From the NCBI GenBank assembly GCA_964535405.1, contig CAZHUG010000003.1:16013-80012 (forward strand): 64,000 nt of DNA, written 5' to 3'. This DNA is from Scatomorpha sp964535405. Lineage in GTDB: Bacteria; Bacillota; Clostridia; Oscillospirales; Oscillospiraceae. The notes under the pieces are model-generated. The model had not been told where the DNA came from. It saw nothing but the letters and a program-made list of their open reading frames with translations, and did not search any database. The translations under genes and the position numbers were made by a program. Within the stretch, counting starts at the first letter, position 1, and every line of letters begins with the position of its first letter. Below are positions 1 to 7,890 of this stretch, piece by piece.

Positions 1-276
1 CTGATCCCCTGGGCACTGTACTGCCTGCTGGTAGGAAATGTTCCCCTGGGCATCGGCCTGCTCATCACCTACGGTATTATAACCATTCTGCGAAACTGTG
101 TGCAGCCCAAGCTCCTGGGTGACCAGATCGGCCTGCATCCGGTTGTTTCGCTTGCCTCGCTCTACATCGGCTGGTGCGCCTGCGGTATTGCGGGCATGCT
201 GCTGTTTCCGCTCGTGGCTGTGACCGCAAAACAACTTAACGACAGAGGCGTTATACACATATATAGGAGAGATTAA
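1..276 (+). CDS. AI-2E/YtvI-type permease, C-terminal end (partial)
   Basis: An open frame enters from the left edge and stops with TAA at 274-276, giving the last 91 residues of a membrane protein. The pattern of hydrophobic helices around a conserved VQPKLLGDQIGLHPVVS stretch is the signature of the AI-2E/PerM permease superfamily; the sporulation membrane protein YtvI of Bacillota belongs to the same superfamily and its C-terminus reads very similarly. The N-terminal part lies outside the window. The next gene starts 2 bases after its stop, so the two are probably co-transcribed. Family assignment is good; whether it is YtvI itself or another AI-2E permease cannot be decided from this piece. 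Confidence 0.75.
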   Translation: MIPWALYCLLVGNVPLGIGLLITYGIITILRNCVQPKLLGDQIGLHPVVSLASLYIGWCACGIAGMLLFPLVAVTAKQLNDRGVIHIYRRD

Positions 277-278
277 AA

Positions 279-704
279 ATGTTAGGATTCTTATGGAGCA
301 TTATCGCGGGTGCGGCAATGAGCATTCAGGGCGTCATGAACACCCGGCTAGGGGAGGGCATCGGCACTATGGAGGCCAACGCCTTTGTGCAGTCAACGGC
401 CGCGGTTTTGTCATTCGGTGTTCTGATCTTTTACCGGACAGGCTCATTTTCAAAGCTCGGCGAGGTTCACTGGCTATACTGGCTGGGCGGCTTACTCGGG
501 CTTGTCATAACCGTGACCGTCATGCTGGGTATAGGTGCCTTGTCACCCACAGTCGCCATTTCCACCATTCTTATAAGCCAATTATTAGTGGCGGCTCTCA
601 TCGACGCCTTCGGTCTGATGGGTGCGGAGAGGATTTCCTTCGGCTGGACAAAGTTTGCCGGACTTGCTCTCATGATATGCGGAATGCTGCTGTTTAAAAA
701 ATAG
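279..704 (+). CDS. DMT family transporter, YdcZ/DUF606 type
   Basis: A 141-residue protein with four or five hydrophobic helices and very few charged residues. The opening (GFLWSIIAGAAMSIQGVMNTRLG) and the paired glycine-rich helices fit the YdcZ (DUF606) branch of the drug/metabolite transporter superfamily, small half-size proteins that often work as dimers. The ATG at 279 follows the upstream permease stop by 2 bases, with AGGAGA inside that gene's end serving as ribosome site, so translation is probably coupled. A strong hairpin follows at 715-750. Substrate unknown. Confidence 0.8.
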   Translation: MLGFLWSIIAGAAMSIQGVMNTRLGEGIGTMEANAFVQSTAAVLSFGVLIFYRTGSFSKLGEVHWLYWLGGLLGLVITVTVMLGIGALSPTVAISTILISQLLVAALIDAFGLMGAERISFGWTKFAGLALMICGMLLFKK

Positions 705-714
705 GACAATAATA

Positions 715-750
715 AATGCTCCTCTGATTGCATGCAATCAGAGGAGCATT
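715..750. terminator. bidirectional terminator between convergent genes
   Basis: A perfect palindrome of 18 + 18 bases (arm AATGCTCCTCTGATTGCA) with A/T-rich flanks on both sides lies between the end of the DMT gene on the plus strand and the end of the oxidoreductase operon on the minus strand. Its position and symmetry fit a shared intrinsic terminator. Confidence 0.8.
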
Positions 751-777
751 AAAATTTAGCTAAACGCAGTCAGCGGG

Positions 778-1326
778 TCAATGAGTCTTTACATACTCCA
801 TGCCGGCCTTGAGAGCCTTTATGTTGCCCTCGAGGAATCTGGCCTTCTTCTCGCCCATCTCGGTGCGGATGGCCTCGATTACAGTCGCCTCGTCAACAAC
901 GTCGGATTTCTTGGCAAGATATGCGCCCAGGAAAACCACGTTTGCGCCCTTGGGATTGCCGATTTCCTCAGCGATATGGTTGCAGGGCACGTAGACGACA
1001 TCGCAGTCGCCATCACGGCTGGACTTTTCGTCGATAATGCTGCTGTTAACCAGAAGCAGTCCGCCCGGTCTTACAAGATCCTGGAACTTAAGCATAGAGG
1101 GAAGGTTCATTGCCAGAACGCTGTCCGCCGAAGAAATCATCGGGGAAGCAACCGGTCTATCGGAAACGACGACTGAGCAGTTGGCTGTGCCGCCGCGCAT
1201 CTCAGGTCCGTAAGACGGCAGCCATGAGACATGCTTTCCGGACTGCATACCTGCCTCGGCAAGAAACTTACCGACGAGCAGCATGCCCTGTCCGCCAAAG
1301 CCTGCAAATACGCATTGTTCTTTCAT
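778..1326 (-). CDS. 2-oxoacid:ferredoxin oxidoreductase, gamma subunit
   Basis: 182 residues. The N-terminal GFGGQGM motif (residues 9-15) and the PSYGPEMRGGTANCSV segment are hallmarks of the gamma domain of 2-oxoacid:acceptor oxidoreductases (POR/KOR/VOR family), which takes part in CoA handling in the complex. Full family length. It is the last gene of the operon and begins 1 base beyond the end of the TPP-binding subunit gene. Together with the alpha, beta and ferredoxin subunits just upstream it would oxidise a 2-oxoacid to an acyl-CoA plus CO2 while reducing ferredoxin in the cytoplasm. Which 2-oxoacid is not shown, although the neighbouring alpha subunit is VorB-like (branched chain). 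Confidence 0.9.
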   Translation of the reverse strand: MKEQCVFAGFGGQGMLLVGKFLAEAGMQSGKHVSWLPSYGPEMRGGTANCSVVVSDRPVASPMISSADSVLAMNLPSMLKFQDLVRPGGLLLVNSSIIDEKSSRDGDCDVVYVPCNHIAEEIGNPKGANVVFLGAYLAKKSDVVDEATVIEAIRTEMGEKKARFLEGNIKALKAGMEYVKTH

Positions 1327-1327
1327 A

Positions 1328-2034
1328 TTATTCGGCCCCCTTATCCTTGTATACTCCCAGCGGGTAATAAGGCATCATGTTTTCCTCAAGCCACTTAACA
1401 GACTCGACAGGAGACATGCCCCAGTTTGTCGGGCAGGTGGAGAGAACCTCGATTATGTTCAGGCCCTTGCCTTCCATCTGGTTTGAGAATGCCTTTTTGA
1501 TGGCTCTCTTGGCCTTGATGATGTTGGCGTTGGTGTTAAGAGCAACACGCTCGGCATAGTAAGTGCCGGGGATCTGAGAAAGCATTTCGCAGACCTTCAA
1601 AGGTGATCCGGACCATTCCTCGCTACGGCCATATGGGCTGGTAGTGGTCTTCTGACCAACGAGGGTGGTAGGTGCCATCTGACCTCCGGTCATTCCGTAT
1701 ATTCCGTTGTTTATNNNNNNNNNNCGTTGGTGCCGATAGACGCCAGGTCACCGTCACCCTGATATGTGAACACGCAGGTATCGGGATGCACGCGCTTGAT
1801 TCCTGTTGCGACTGCGGGTGCGCGGCCATGGGCGGCCTCGAACATGTCGCAATTAAAATAGTTGTAAGCAAAGACAGAGCAGCCGACAGGTGCAACGCCG
1901 ATGATATTGTCAGTCAGGCCAAGCTCCTCGACAGTCTCTGCGACCAGGCGGTGTGCTATGCCGTGATGGCATCCGGGGCAATAGTGGAACACCGCATCGG
2001 ACAGCATACTGGTTTTTTCAAATACTACGGCCAT
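1328..2034 (-). CDS. 2-oxoacid:ferredoxin oxidoreductase, TPP-binding (beta) subunit, interrupted by assembly gap
   Basis: Two open frames, 2034-1725 and 1714-1328, are halves of one protein. The first half has the iron-sulfur-associated CPGCHHG motif (residues 19-25) and the thiamine-diphosphate motif GDGD (93-96). The second resumes with INNGIYGMTGGQ, the expected continuation of the same domain. Between them sit ten Ns (1715-1724), and the halves lie in different reading frames across the Ns. From the usual spacing of these motifs about 15 residues (some 45-50 bases) are missing, so the Ns are a placeholder and not a real frameshift. The ATG overlaps the TAA of the alpha subunit by one base (TAATG), implying coupled translation. 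Confidence 0.9.
1715..1724. other. assembly gap (10 N)
   Basis: Ten undetermined bases inside the TPP-binding subunit gene. The reading frame does not continue if the run is taken as exactly ten bases, so the true length differs. Confidence 0.98.
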
Positions 2035-3110
2035 TACAGTTCCTCCCTCATGCTGAGCAGCTTATCTCTGATCTCCTCGGAAGTGGGCATATGGCTGCCG
2101 TAACGACCGTAGAAATCGACCTTCTGATCTCCGTTAATTGCAAGCTTCACGTCCTCAAGCATCTGTCCTGCGTTGAGCTCAACGTCCAGAACCGCCTTGA
2201 CGCCGGGGGCGACGGCTGCATCGTGGAGAGCATCATACGGGAAGGGCCAGAGAGTGATGGGACGGAAGAGGCCAACCTTGAAGCCCTGCTCGTTGAGCTC
2301 GTCAATTGCGGACTTGCAGATACGTGCAACAGTGCCGAAGGCAGTGACGACGATCTCGGCGCCTTCCATGTTGTATGCTTCGTAGCGGATCTCGTTTGCT
2401 TCTATCTTGCGATAGTTGGCCTGAAGACGCTCGTTGAGCCCATCAAGCTCCTCGACGCTGATGTACAGGGAGTTGATGACTGCGCGCTCAGACTTGTTCT
2501 TGGGGTTCTTGCCGTTTGCAGCCCAGGGCTTGGCTTCATAGTCAACCTTGAAATCTATCATCTCGGGCAGGGTGACAGGCTCCATCATCTGGCAGGTCAT
2601 GCCGTCAGCTGCGATCATGACTGCCGTGCGATACTTCTCAGACATCTCAAATGCGAGCTGCATCATGTCTATGGACTCCTGCACGGAGGCCGGGGCGAGA
2701 ACTATCAGGTGATAGTCGCCGTGTCCGCCGCCCTTGCAGGCCTGGAAATAGTCGGCCTGACCGGCCTGGATGCTGCCGAGACCGGGGCCGCCGCGCATAA
2801 CGTTCATGATTACGCAGGGAAGCTCGGAAGCGGCTATGTAGGATATGCCCTCCATCTTCAGGGATACTCCGGGTGAGGAGGAGCTGGTGAGAACACGCTC
2901 GCCGGTACCTGCTGCGCCGTAAACCATATTTATGGCTCCAACTTCGCTCTCGGCCTGCAGGAAGCAGCCACCGATTTCAGGCATACGTGCGGACATATAC
3001 TCGGGGATTTCAGTCTGGGGTGTGATGGGGTAGCCGAAGAAATAACGGCAGCCGGCACGAATTGCGGCCTCCGCTATGGCTTCACTGCCCTTCATAAGAG
3101 TCAATGCCAT
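2034..3110 (-). CDS. vorB: 3-methyl-2-oxobutanoate:ferredoxin oxidoreductase, alpha subunit VorB
   Basis: 358 residues from the ATG at 3110, which has AGGAGG nine bases upstream. The frame stays open further upstream, but that extension would overlap the ferredoxin gene and has no family similarity. The YPITPQ motif (27-32), the AESEVGAINMVYGAAGTG stretch and the TSSSSPG segment are characteristic of the alpha (pyrimidine-binding) subunit of OFORs, and the sequence most resembles subunits called VorB, which act on branched 2-oxoacids from valine, leucine and isoleucine. Gene order ferredoxin-alpha-beta-gamma is that of four-subunit VOR/KOR complexes. Family certain; branched-chain specificity is by resemblance only. 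Confidence 0.88.
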   Translation of the reverse strand: MALTLMKGSEAIAEAAIRAGCRYFFGYPITPQTEIPEYMSARMPEIGGCFLQAESEVGAINMVYGAAGTGERVLTSSSSPGVSLKMEGISYIAASELPCVIMNVMRGGPGLGSIQAGQADYFQACKGGGHGDYHLIVLAPASVQESIDMMQLAFEMSEKYRTAVMIAADGMTCQMMEPVTLPEMIDFKVDYEAKPWAANGKNPKNKSERAVINSLYISVEELDGLNERLQANYRKIEANEIRYEAYNMEGAEIVVTAFGTVARICKSAIDELNEQGFKVGLFRPITLWPFPYDALHDAAVAPGVKAVLDVELNAGQMLEDVKLAINGDQKVDFYGRYGSHMPTSEEIRDKLLSMREEL

Positions 3111-3123
3111 GTCTAAGTTCCTC

Positions 3124-3333
3124 CTATTCCTTCTCGATGCGGATAGCAATATCCGGGCAAGTGCGGGCGCAGGACGCGCAGGCGATGCAGGCATCCATAT
3201 CAGTTATCTCTGCCGGATGATAGCCCTTTGCGTTCAGCTTAGCTTTAGAGATCTGCAGAAGATTTTTTGGACAGGCTCTTACACAAAGCCCACAGCCCTT
3301 GCAGAGCTCCTCGTTGATCGTAAGTTTGACCAT
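3124..3333 (-). CDS. 2x[4Fe-4S] ferredoxin subunit of the 2-oxoacid oxidoreductase
   Basis: 69 residues from the ATG at 3333, chosen because AGAGG lies at the right distance before it; an upstream ATG would add 13 residues with no ribosome site. Two cluster motifs are complete: C11-x2-C14-x2-C17-x3-C21-P and C49-x2-C52-x2-C55-x3-C59-P. This is the delta/ferredoxin-like subunit that passes electrons from the TPP subunit to free ferredoxin. It lies 13 bases upstream of vorB on the same strand. Confidence 0.92.
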   Translation of the reverse strand: MVKLTINEELCKGCGLCVRACPKNLLQISKAKLNAKGYHPAEITDMDACIACASCARTCPDIAIRIEKE

Positions 3334-3377
3334 GCTGCTACCTCTTTTCCTTATATTGACATTACAATGCACAGTTT

Positions 3378-4085
3378 TTACAGACCCTCTCTTGTGAAAG
3401 TCTCCCAGTCGCGGTGCATGAAGGTCTCGATATTCAGTGGCGTTCCAATAAATTTGGGGTCATGTCCCTCAGCCATGAACTGTTCAAGCAGCTCGGGACG
3501 TCCGGATGTGTAGAGCACCGGGGTACCGGTACGCTCGGAGGCTTCCTTTATAACCTCATAGCCGTCACGCAGATCGTCAGGTCCTGCCATACGCGCCAGA
3601 TTCGTATTGTTTACGAAGCCGGTGACCTTCTGGCGGGAGTGCTTCTCCAGCTCATGCATGAGGGAGATGAGTCGCTCCGGCGTGCCTGCCATGGGTCTGC
3701 GTGTATTGACGACGTTCAGAACCGTGACACTACCCTCCGGAAGCTCGGCAAAGTCCTGATAGTAGCGTCCCAGGGCCGTTGCTCCGGCGGGGTCTCCGCC
3801 GACATCGAATATTACCAGATCCCAGTCCAAAGCGAAAGCCGAGGACACTGCCGCCGGAACAGAAAGCGTCTCAACGCTACTGTTGACGAAGTTGGGCGAT
3901 ACCAGACGAATTTCGTGTGACTTTATGAGGTTTCCTCTGTCGGTAAGGCGGAAGTAGGTGTTGATCATATCCAAGTCAATGAGCTCGACCTTTTTTCCTT
4001 CTTTTGCCGCGTTGAGGGCAAAGTTAAGCGCAAGCTCGGTTTTGCCACTGCCGTAGTTTCCTATTAGGACTATGACCTCTTTCAT
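3378..4085 (-). CDS. P-loop ATPase linked to the 2-oxoacid oxidoreductase operon
   Basis: 235 residues with an N-terminal Walker A motif GNYGSGKTE (residues 9-17) and a Walker B-like run DLVIFDVGGD about residue 90. The layout resembles the SIMIBI/MinD-type class of small cytoplasmic ATPases. No membrane segment. It lies 44 bases upstream of the ferredoxin gene and 17 downstream of a ketopantoate reductase gene, so it is part of the same transcript. A role in maturation or regulation of the iron-sulfur enzyme is possible from context but is not shown by any motif. Confidence 0.7.
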   Translation of the reverse strand: MKEVIVLIGNYGSGKTELALNFALNAAKEGKKVELIDLDMINTYFRLTDRGNLIKSHEIRLVSPNFVNSSVETLSVPAAVSSAFALDWDLVIFDVGGDPAGATALGRYYQDFAELPEGSVTVLNVVNTRRPMAGTPERLISLMHELEKHSRQKVTGFVNNTNLARMAGPDDLRDGYEVIKEASERTGTPVLYTSGRPELLEQFMAEGHDPKFIGTPLNIETFMHRDWETFTREGL

Positions 4086-4102
4086 AATATCAGGCTACTC
4101 TC

Positions 4103-5062
4103 TTATTGTTCTTTATACTGTACGTCGTAGTTGTCCTGGATGCAGCGGATTACAGTGGACAGAACGTCGCAAGTGGGGGTGGGGATGCCGAACTGCTTGC
4201 CATAGTCAGAGATGGCACCGTTGAGGGTATCGATCTCAGTGCGATACTTCTTCCAAAGTACGTCCTGAGCCATTGACGGATAGTAGTCAGAGATGTTATC
4301 AACAATGTGCTTGTGATCTGTGTCGATGAACTCCTGGGTGTCAAGGTTTACGCCCTTTGCGCGTGCAACGGCACAGCACTCAGCGATGACGTCGTGGAAC
4401 AGCTTCTTGCCAAACTCGTTTGCCTCGACCTGGCCTATCTTCAGGCGGGTAACGGCGCAGACGGTGTTGACGGTGCAGTTGACGACGACCTTCTTCCACA
4501 GGAAGGGCAGGACCTCCTCGCGGAACACGGCCTCGCAGCCGCCCTTGTTGTAGCAGTCTTCCATGTGCTTACCGGCAGCAACAGTGATCTCGTTGTTCTC
4601 AAGTGCGCCGAAGTTCATGATGACGCCTTCACTGGGGGTGGAGATGCAGCCGCCGGGGCCGTCCAGTGATGTGCCGATGACGCCGGAGCCGATCATGCAG
4701 CGGGAAGCGGGATAGTACTTCAGAAGCTTGTCATCGTTGCCGAGGCCATTGATGAGGGAAACAAGAACGGTGTCGGGTCCGATGCAGGGCTTTGCGCCCT
4801 GAATGGCACTCTCGAGCTGGTTTGCCTTGGTCATGAAAATGACGATATCCATGATTCCAATATCATCGGCAGTATAAGCGGTCTTAAAGCCTGTGAGTTG
4901 GCAGGTATCGTCGGGGTAGATGGTGAACTTCATGCCGTCGGCGGCAACCTTGTCCATGTGCTCCTTATAGGGGTCGACCAGGGTCATGTCTGCTCCGCCC
5001 TTGCGGAGATACGCAGCAAAAACGCTACCTGCCGCTCCGGAACCAATCATTGCAATTTTCAT
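4103..5062 (-). CDS. ketopantoate reductase family dehydrogenase (paralogue 1)
   Basis: 319 residues of the ApbA/PanE family: N-terminal Rossmann motif GSGAAG (7-12), a helical C-terminal domain, and the conserved lysine region LWKKVVVNCTVN in the middle. PanE reduces 2-dehydropantoate to pantoate with NADPH, but many family members work on other 2-oxo/2-hydroxy acids. AGGAGG stands ten bases before the ATG. It is followed by an ATPase and the ferredoxin-dependent 2-oxoacid oxidoreductase, and preceded by a close paralogue at 5170-6120, so a catabolic 2-hydroxyacid dehydrogenase role is at least as likely as pantothenate synthesis; no panB, panC or panD is in the window. Confidence 0.85.
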   Translation of the reverse strand: MKIAMIGSGAAGSVFAAYLRKGGADMTLVDPYKEHMDKVAADGMKFTIYPDDTCQLTGFKTAYTADDIGIMDIVIFMTKANQLESAIQGAKPCIGPDTVLVSLINGLGNDDKLLKYYPASRCMIGSGVIGTSLDGPGGCISTPSEGVIMNFGALENNEITVAAGKHMEDCYNKGGCEAVFREEVLPFLWKKVVVNCTVNTVCAVTRLKIGQVEANEFGKKLFHDVIAECCAVARAKGVNLDTQEFIDTDHKHIVDNISDYYPSMAQDVLWKKYRTEIDTLNGAISDYGKQFGIPTPTCDVLSTVIRCIQDNYDVQYKEQ

Positions 5063-5169
5063 TAATCTCTTCCTCCTAAATATTTATAGCATATATTGAT
5101 TTTGAGTCTGCACAATTTAGCTGCCAGCACGGTACATGCCTGTATATGTATACTAGCGCATACTACAGT

Positions 5170-6120
5170 TTAATTCCTGTACTGCTTATCGTAGTTCTCC
5201 TGTATTGTGGAAATTACCCGCGTGAGCACTGAGTTTGCCGGGGTCGGAACTCCGTAACGCTCCCCGTATTTCGCCAAAGCACCGTTCAGAACAGATATCT
5301 CTGTCTGACGCTTATGTATAACTGCGTCCTGAGCCATAGAAGGGTAATAATCCCCGAGATTTTCTCTCAAGTTTTCAACATCCGCCTCAATCAGAGGCCA
5401 AATATCTCCGACACCGGCGGCCTTAGCCACGGCGCAGCCCTCTTTCCAGATCTGCCGCATGAGGGCAAAGCCGTATTCGTTATCCATAACCTCGCGCACC
5501 CGCAGACGTGTAACCGTGCAAGCCGCGTTATAGCCGCTGTTGGTGATTGCCTTCTTCCAGAGCAGGGTACGCACATCGTCTTCAAAGCTGGCGTGGCAAC
5601 CACCGGCCTCAAAGCAGTCCTCCAAATATTTTCCCGCCCTCTCGGTATGCTCACCTTTCTCCACCGCGCCAAAAAACATCTGCACGCCGTCCTCGGGCTT
5701 AGACACGCAGGTACCCGGGCAGGCAAGCTCCGTCCCTATCACGCCGGCGCCGTACATTATGCGGTCGGCGGGTACATATTTCATCAGCACCTCATCGTTG
5801 CCCAGTCCGTTTTGCAGTGAGACCAGAACCGTATGAGATCCAATACAGTGCATGACATCGGGCATCACATTGTCTGTCTGTGTCGCCTTCACCATTATAA
5901 TAACTATATCCATAACAGGCAGGGTGCTTGCATCCGGGGCTGTATGGAAGCCGGTCAGGACACATTCGCAATTCGGCTCTCTAAAAACCAGGCCATCCTC
6001 AGAAATTTTGTCCATGTGCGCCTTATATCTGTCAACCAGATATATTTCCGCACCGCCGCGCCGAAGGTAAGCTGCGAAAACGCTGCCGGCGGCGCCGGAG
6101 CCTATCATTGCAATTTTCAT
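5170..6120 (-). CDS. ketopantoate reductase family dehydrogenase (paralogue 2)
   Basis: 316 residues, the same family and almost the same N-terminus as the gene at 4103-5062 (shared KIAMIGSGAAGSVFAAYLR), with GSGAAG at 7-12 and the LWKKAITNSGYN lysine segment. The C-terminal half has diverged more, suggesting a different substrate or stereochemistry after duplication. The 107-base space before paralogue 1 is larger than elsewhere in the operon and could hold an internal promoter, though none is obvious. GGAGG precedes the ATG. It lies 18 bases downstream of the GntR gene. Confidence 0.85.
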   Translation of the reverse strand: MKIAMIGSGAAGSVFAAYLRRGGAEIYLVDRYKAHMDKISEDGLVFREPNCECVLTGFHTAPDASTLPVMDIVIIMVKATQTDNVMPDVMHCIGSHTVLVSLQNGLGNDEVLMKYVPADRIMYGAGVIGTELACPGTCVSKPEDGVQMFFGAVEKGEHTERAGKYLEDCFEAGGCHASFEDDVRTLLWKKAITNSGYNAACTVTRLRVREVMDNEYGFALMRQIWKEGCAVAKAAGVGDIWPLIEADVENLRENLGDYYPSMAQDAVIHKRQTEISVLNGALAKYGERYGVPTPANSVLTRVISTIQENYDKQYRN

Positions 6121-6138
6121 GTCGCGCAGCCTCCAAAC

Positions 6139-6888
6139 CTATTTTTCATTTTTCTCGCCTGAACGCTTGACAATCCAGAAGGGATCGTCAGTGTTGTCAG
6201 AATAGGCCACAAAATTTAAACTGCTTTTTATGTGCTCTGCCATGACCTGTCGAGTCAGAGACGGTATATGCAGCTTTATTGCAGAGACAATCGCTGCATG
6301 CTGATGCACAACCTGGCTTGACCAGGGATTAGATCTGTCAGGACTTATAAACTTAGGCCAGGAGGCCTGATACATAGTGAGATTCGGCAGCAGTTCATTA
6401 TAGCTGCGTATGAGATATTTATTTCCGCTAGCCTCAACTATGAGACGATGGAAGGGCATATCGGTATCCTTCAGCCGCTTGCCGTCAACCACGGGACCCG
6501 CAGCCTTTGAAAATTCCACAGCAAGGCTCTCCAGCCTCTCAATATCCCTCGGGCTCGCCTTCTCAGCACAAAGTGCGGCAGCCTCACATTCAATTGCCGA
6601 TCTGGCGTCATAAAGGTCAATCATATCGCGCAAGCTCATGTCCGTGACATAGAAGCCGCTCGCCTTAGGGTGTGTCTCAACAAAACCGATAGCCTGCAGC
6701 CTGTTTATGGCCTCAACAACCGGGGTTCTCGAAATTCCGAGATCGGTGGCAATCTGGTTGATGTTGAGCTTTGATGAGGGCGCCAGCTCAAGAGTGACTA
6801 TTTCATCATATAATATTTGTGTAACTACCTCGCCAAGCTTGGCAAAGGGGTTCTTTTCGAGATAGTTTTCTAGTTTGTCTCTGTTCAT
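6139..6888 (-). CDS. GntR family transcriptional regulator, FCD type
   Basis: 249 residues: winged-helix domain about residues 15-80 (ISRTPVVEAINRLQ is the recognition-helix region) and an all-helical FCD effector domain about 95-230, whose family members bind small carboxylates, often through a metal. It is the first gene of the minus-strand operon leading into the ketopantoate reductases and the 2-oxoacid oxidoreductase, so it probably controls that operon in response to a related hydroxy or oxo acid. AGGTGC follows a GGAGG-like site 11 bases before the ATG. Effector and operator unknown. Confidence 0.9.
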   Translation of the reverse strand: MNRDKLENYLEKNPFAKLGEVVTQILYDEIVTLELAPSSKLNINQIATDLGISRTPVVEAINRLQAIGFVETHPKASGFYVTDMSLRDMIDLYDARSAIECEAAALCAEKASPRDIERLESLAVEFSKAAGPVVDGKRLKDTDMPFHRLIVEASGNKYLIRSYNELLPNLTMYQASWPKFISPDRSNPWSSQVVHQHAAIVSAIKLHIPSLTRQVMAEHIKSSLNFVAYSDNTDDPFWIVKRSGEKNEK

Positions 6889-7890
6889 GGGAAAAGCACC
6901 TCCAGCCAGATTTTGACGTCGCTCGGGTTATTTGCACAAAAAGTCAATCATTTACCCTATCTAATTTACCACTTCCAAAACAATTAATCAAGATGTAAGC
7001 AATTTTTAACTAAAACAGCTTAGAATTTATTGAAAAGAATGCTTTTAAGAAAAGCAACAAAATGCAGAAATTTATTGTCAATTTTCAAGCAATCATTTAA
7101 GCTCAAAAGCCTGTAACCATTGATATTCTTGACTTTATTTCATTTGGGACGCTTCTGCAAGTATTGATAAATTTTTATGCCAATTAAAAGCACAATTTAT
7201 ATAATTCAAAAATAGTGTTTTTAATTCGATGCATTTCGCAATTATAAATTGCCTTTTAAGTACATCAGGTGAAAAAACGCGTATTTTGATCCAAAAGCAG
7301 GTGGTATGCTTACACGCCGTGTAGCTGCCCGTCCCACCATCTTGCATATTTTTCCACTTCTTAGGCTTTGTAATGTGCAAATATATGCAACGCAAATCCC
7401 GGTGATGCGTACAGTCACTACCTTATATGTTAAAATACCACTGCTTTGAAACAAAAGCAGCTCATTGTTAGCTTTTTCACTATTTTCGTCAATGTGTACA
7501 ACTATACCGAGGATTATTCTTGCACATTTTACTCGTCACGCTTTAAAGTGCGAAAATCAATACGGATTTCGACATATTTATGCTAAATTAATACCTCTAG
7601 CTGTTTTTGGTAAAAGCAGCTTTTTTGAAAAAAATATTGTGAAGTTTCAGGCAATGTGCCGTCAAAAAAGCTTTGTGGGGAGTGAAATAATTGACAATTG
7701 GCCTATAATAATGAACAATTTATGAATTTCTGTAGTAATTAACTTATTTAAGCGCAATTTTAGCTTTTTGCCCCGAAAGTGTTCTATAATTGATGCAATT
7801 TTAACTTCAAGCTATAATCTCAATTACATTGCTTACGCTTTTTGAGAGGCGAATGAGAGAAAATTTGAAAAATGGGAAGGAGCGCCGAAA
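6889..7890. other. 1-kb A+T-rich intergenic region
   Basis: About 1000 bases between the divergent GntR operon and the YkvI gene contain no convincing gene: open frames are short, lack ribosome sites and have A/T-driven composition. Visible elements are a small inverted repeat CTGCTTT...AAAGCAG at 7441-7460, a related AAAAGCAG copy at 7612-7619, and TATAAT at 7785-7790 about 100 bases before the YkvI start without a clear -35. It may be a long regulatory region, a decayed gene or an unrecognised small RNA locus. Confidence 0.5.
6963..6991 (-). promoter_or_regulatory. possible sigma-A promoter for the GntR-Vor operon
   Basis: On the minus strand TTGATT and TAAATT are separated by 17 bases, about 75 bases before the GntR start. 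Both hexamers deviate from consensus and the region is A+T-rich, so this is tentative. Confidence 0.35.

Noticed and set aside
1953..2876. 307-codon open frame on the plus strand across vorB
   Set aside because: Antisense to a clear VorB coding region with good codon pattern; no ribosome site or similarity.
7135..7395. 86-codon minus-strand frame in the A+T-rich gap
   Set aside because: No ribosome site, no motif, and composition typical of noncoding A+T-rich DNA.
7691..7709. TTGACA and TATAAT close together before the YkvI gene
   Set aside because: Only 7 bases apart, far short of the 16-18 needed for a sigma-A promoter.
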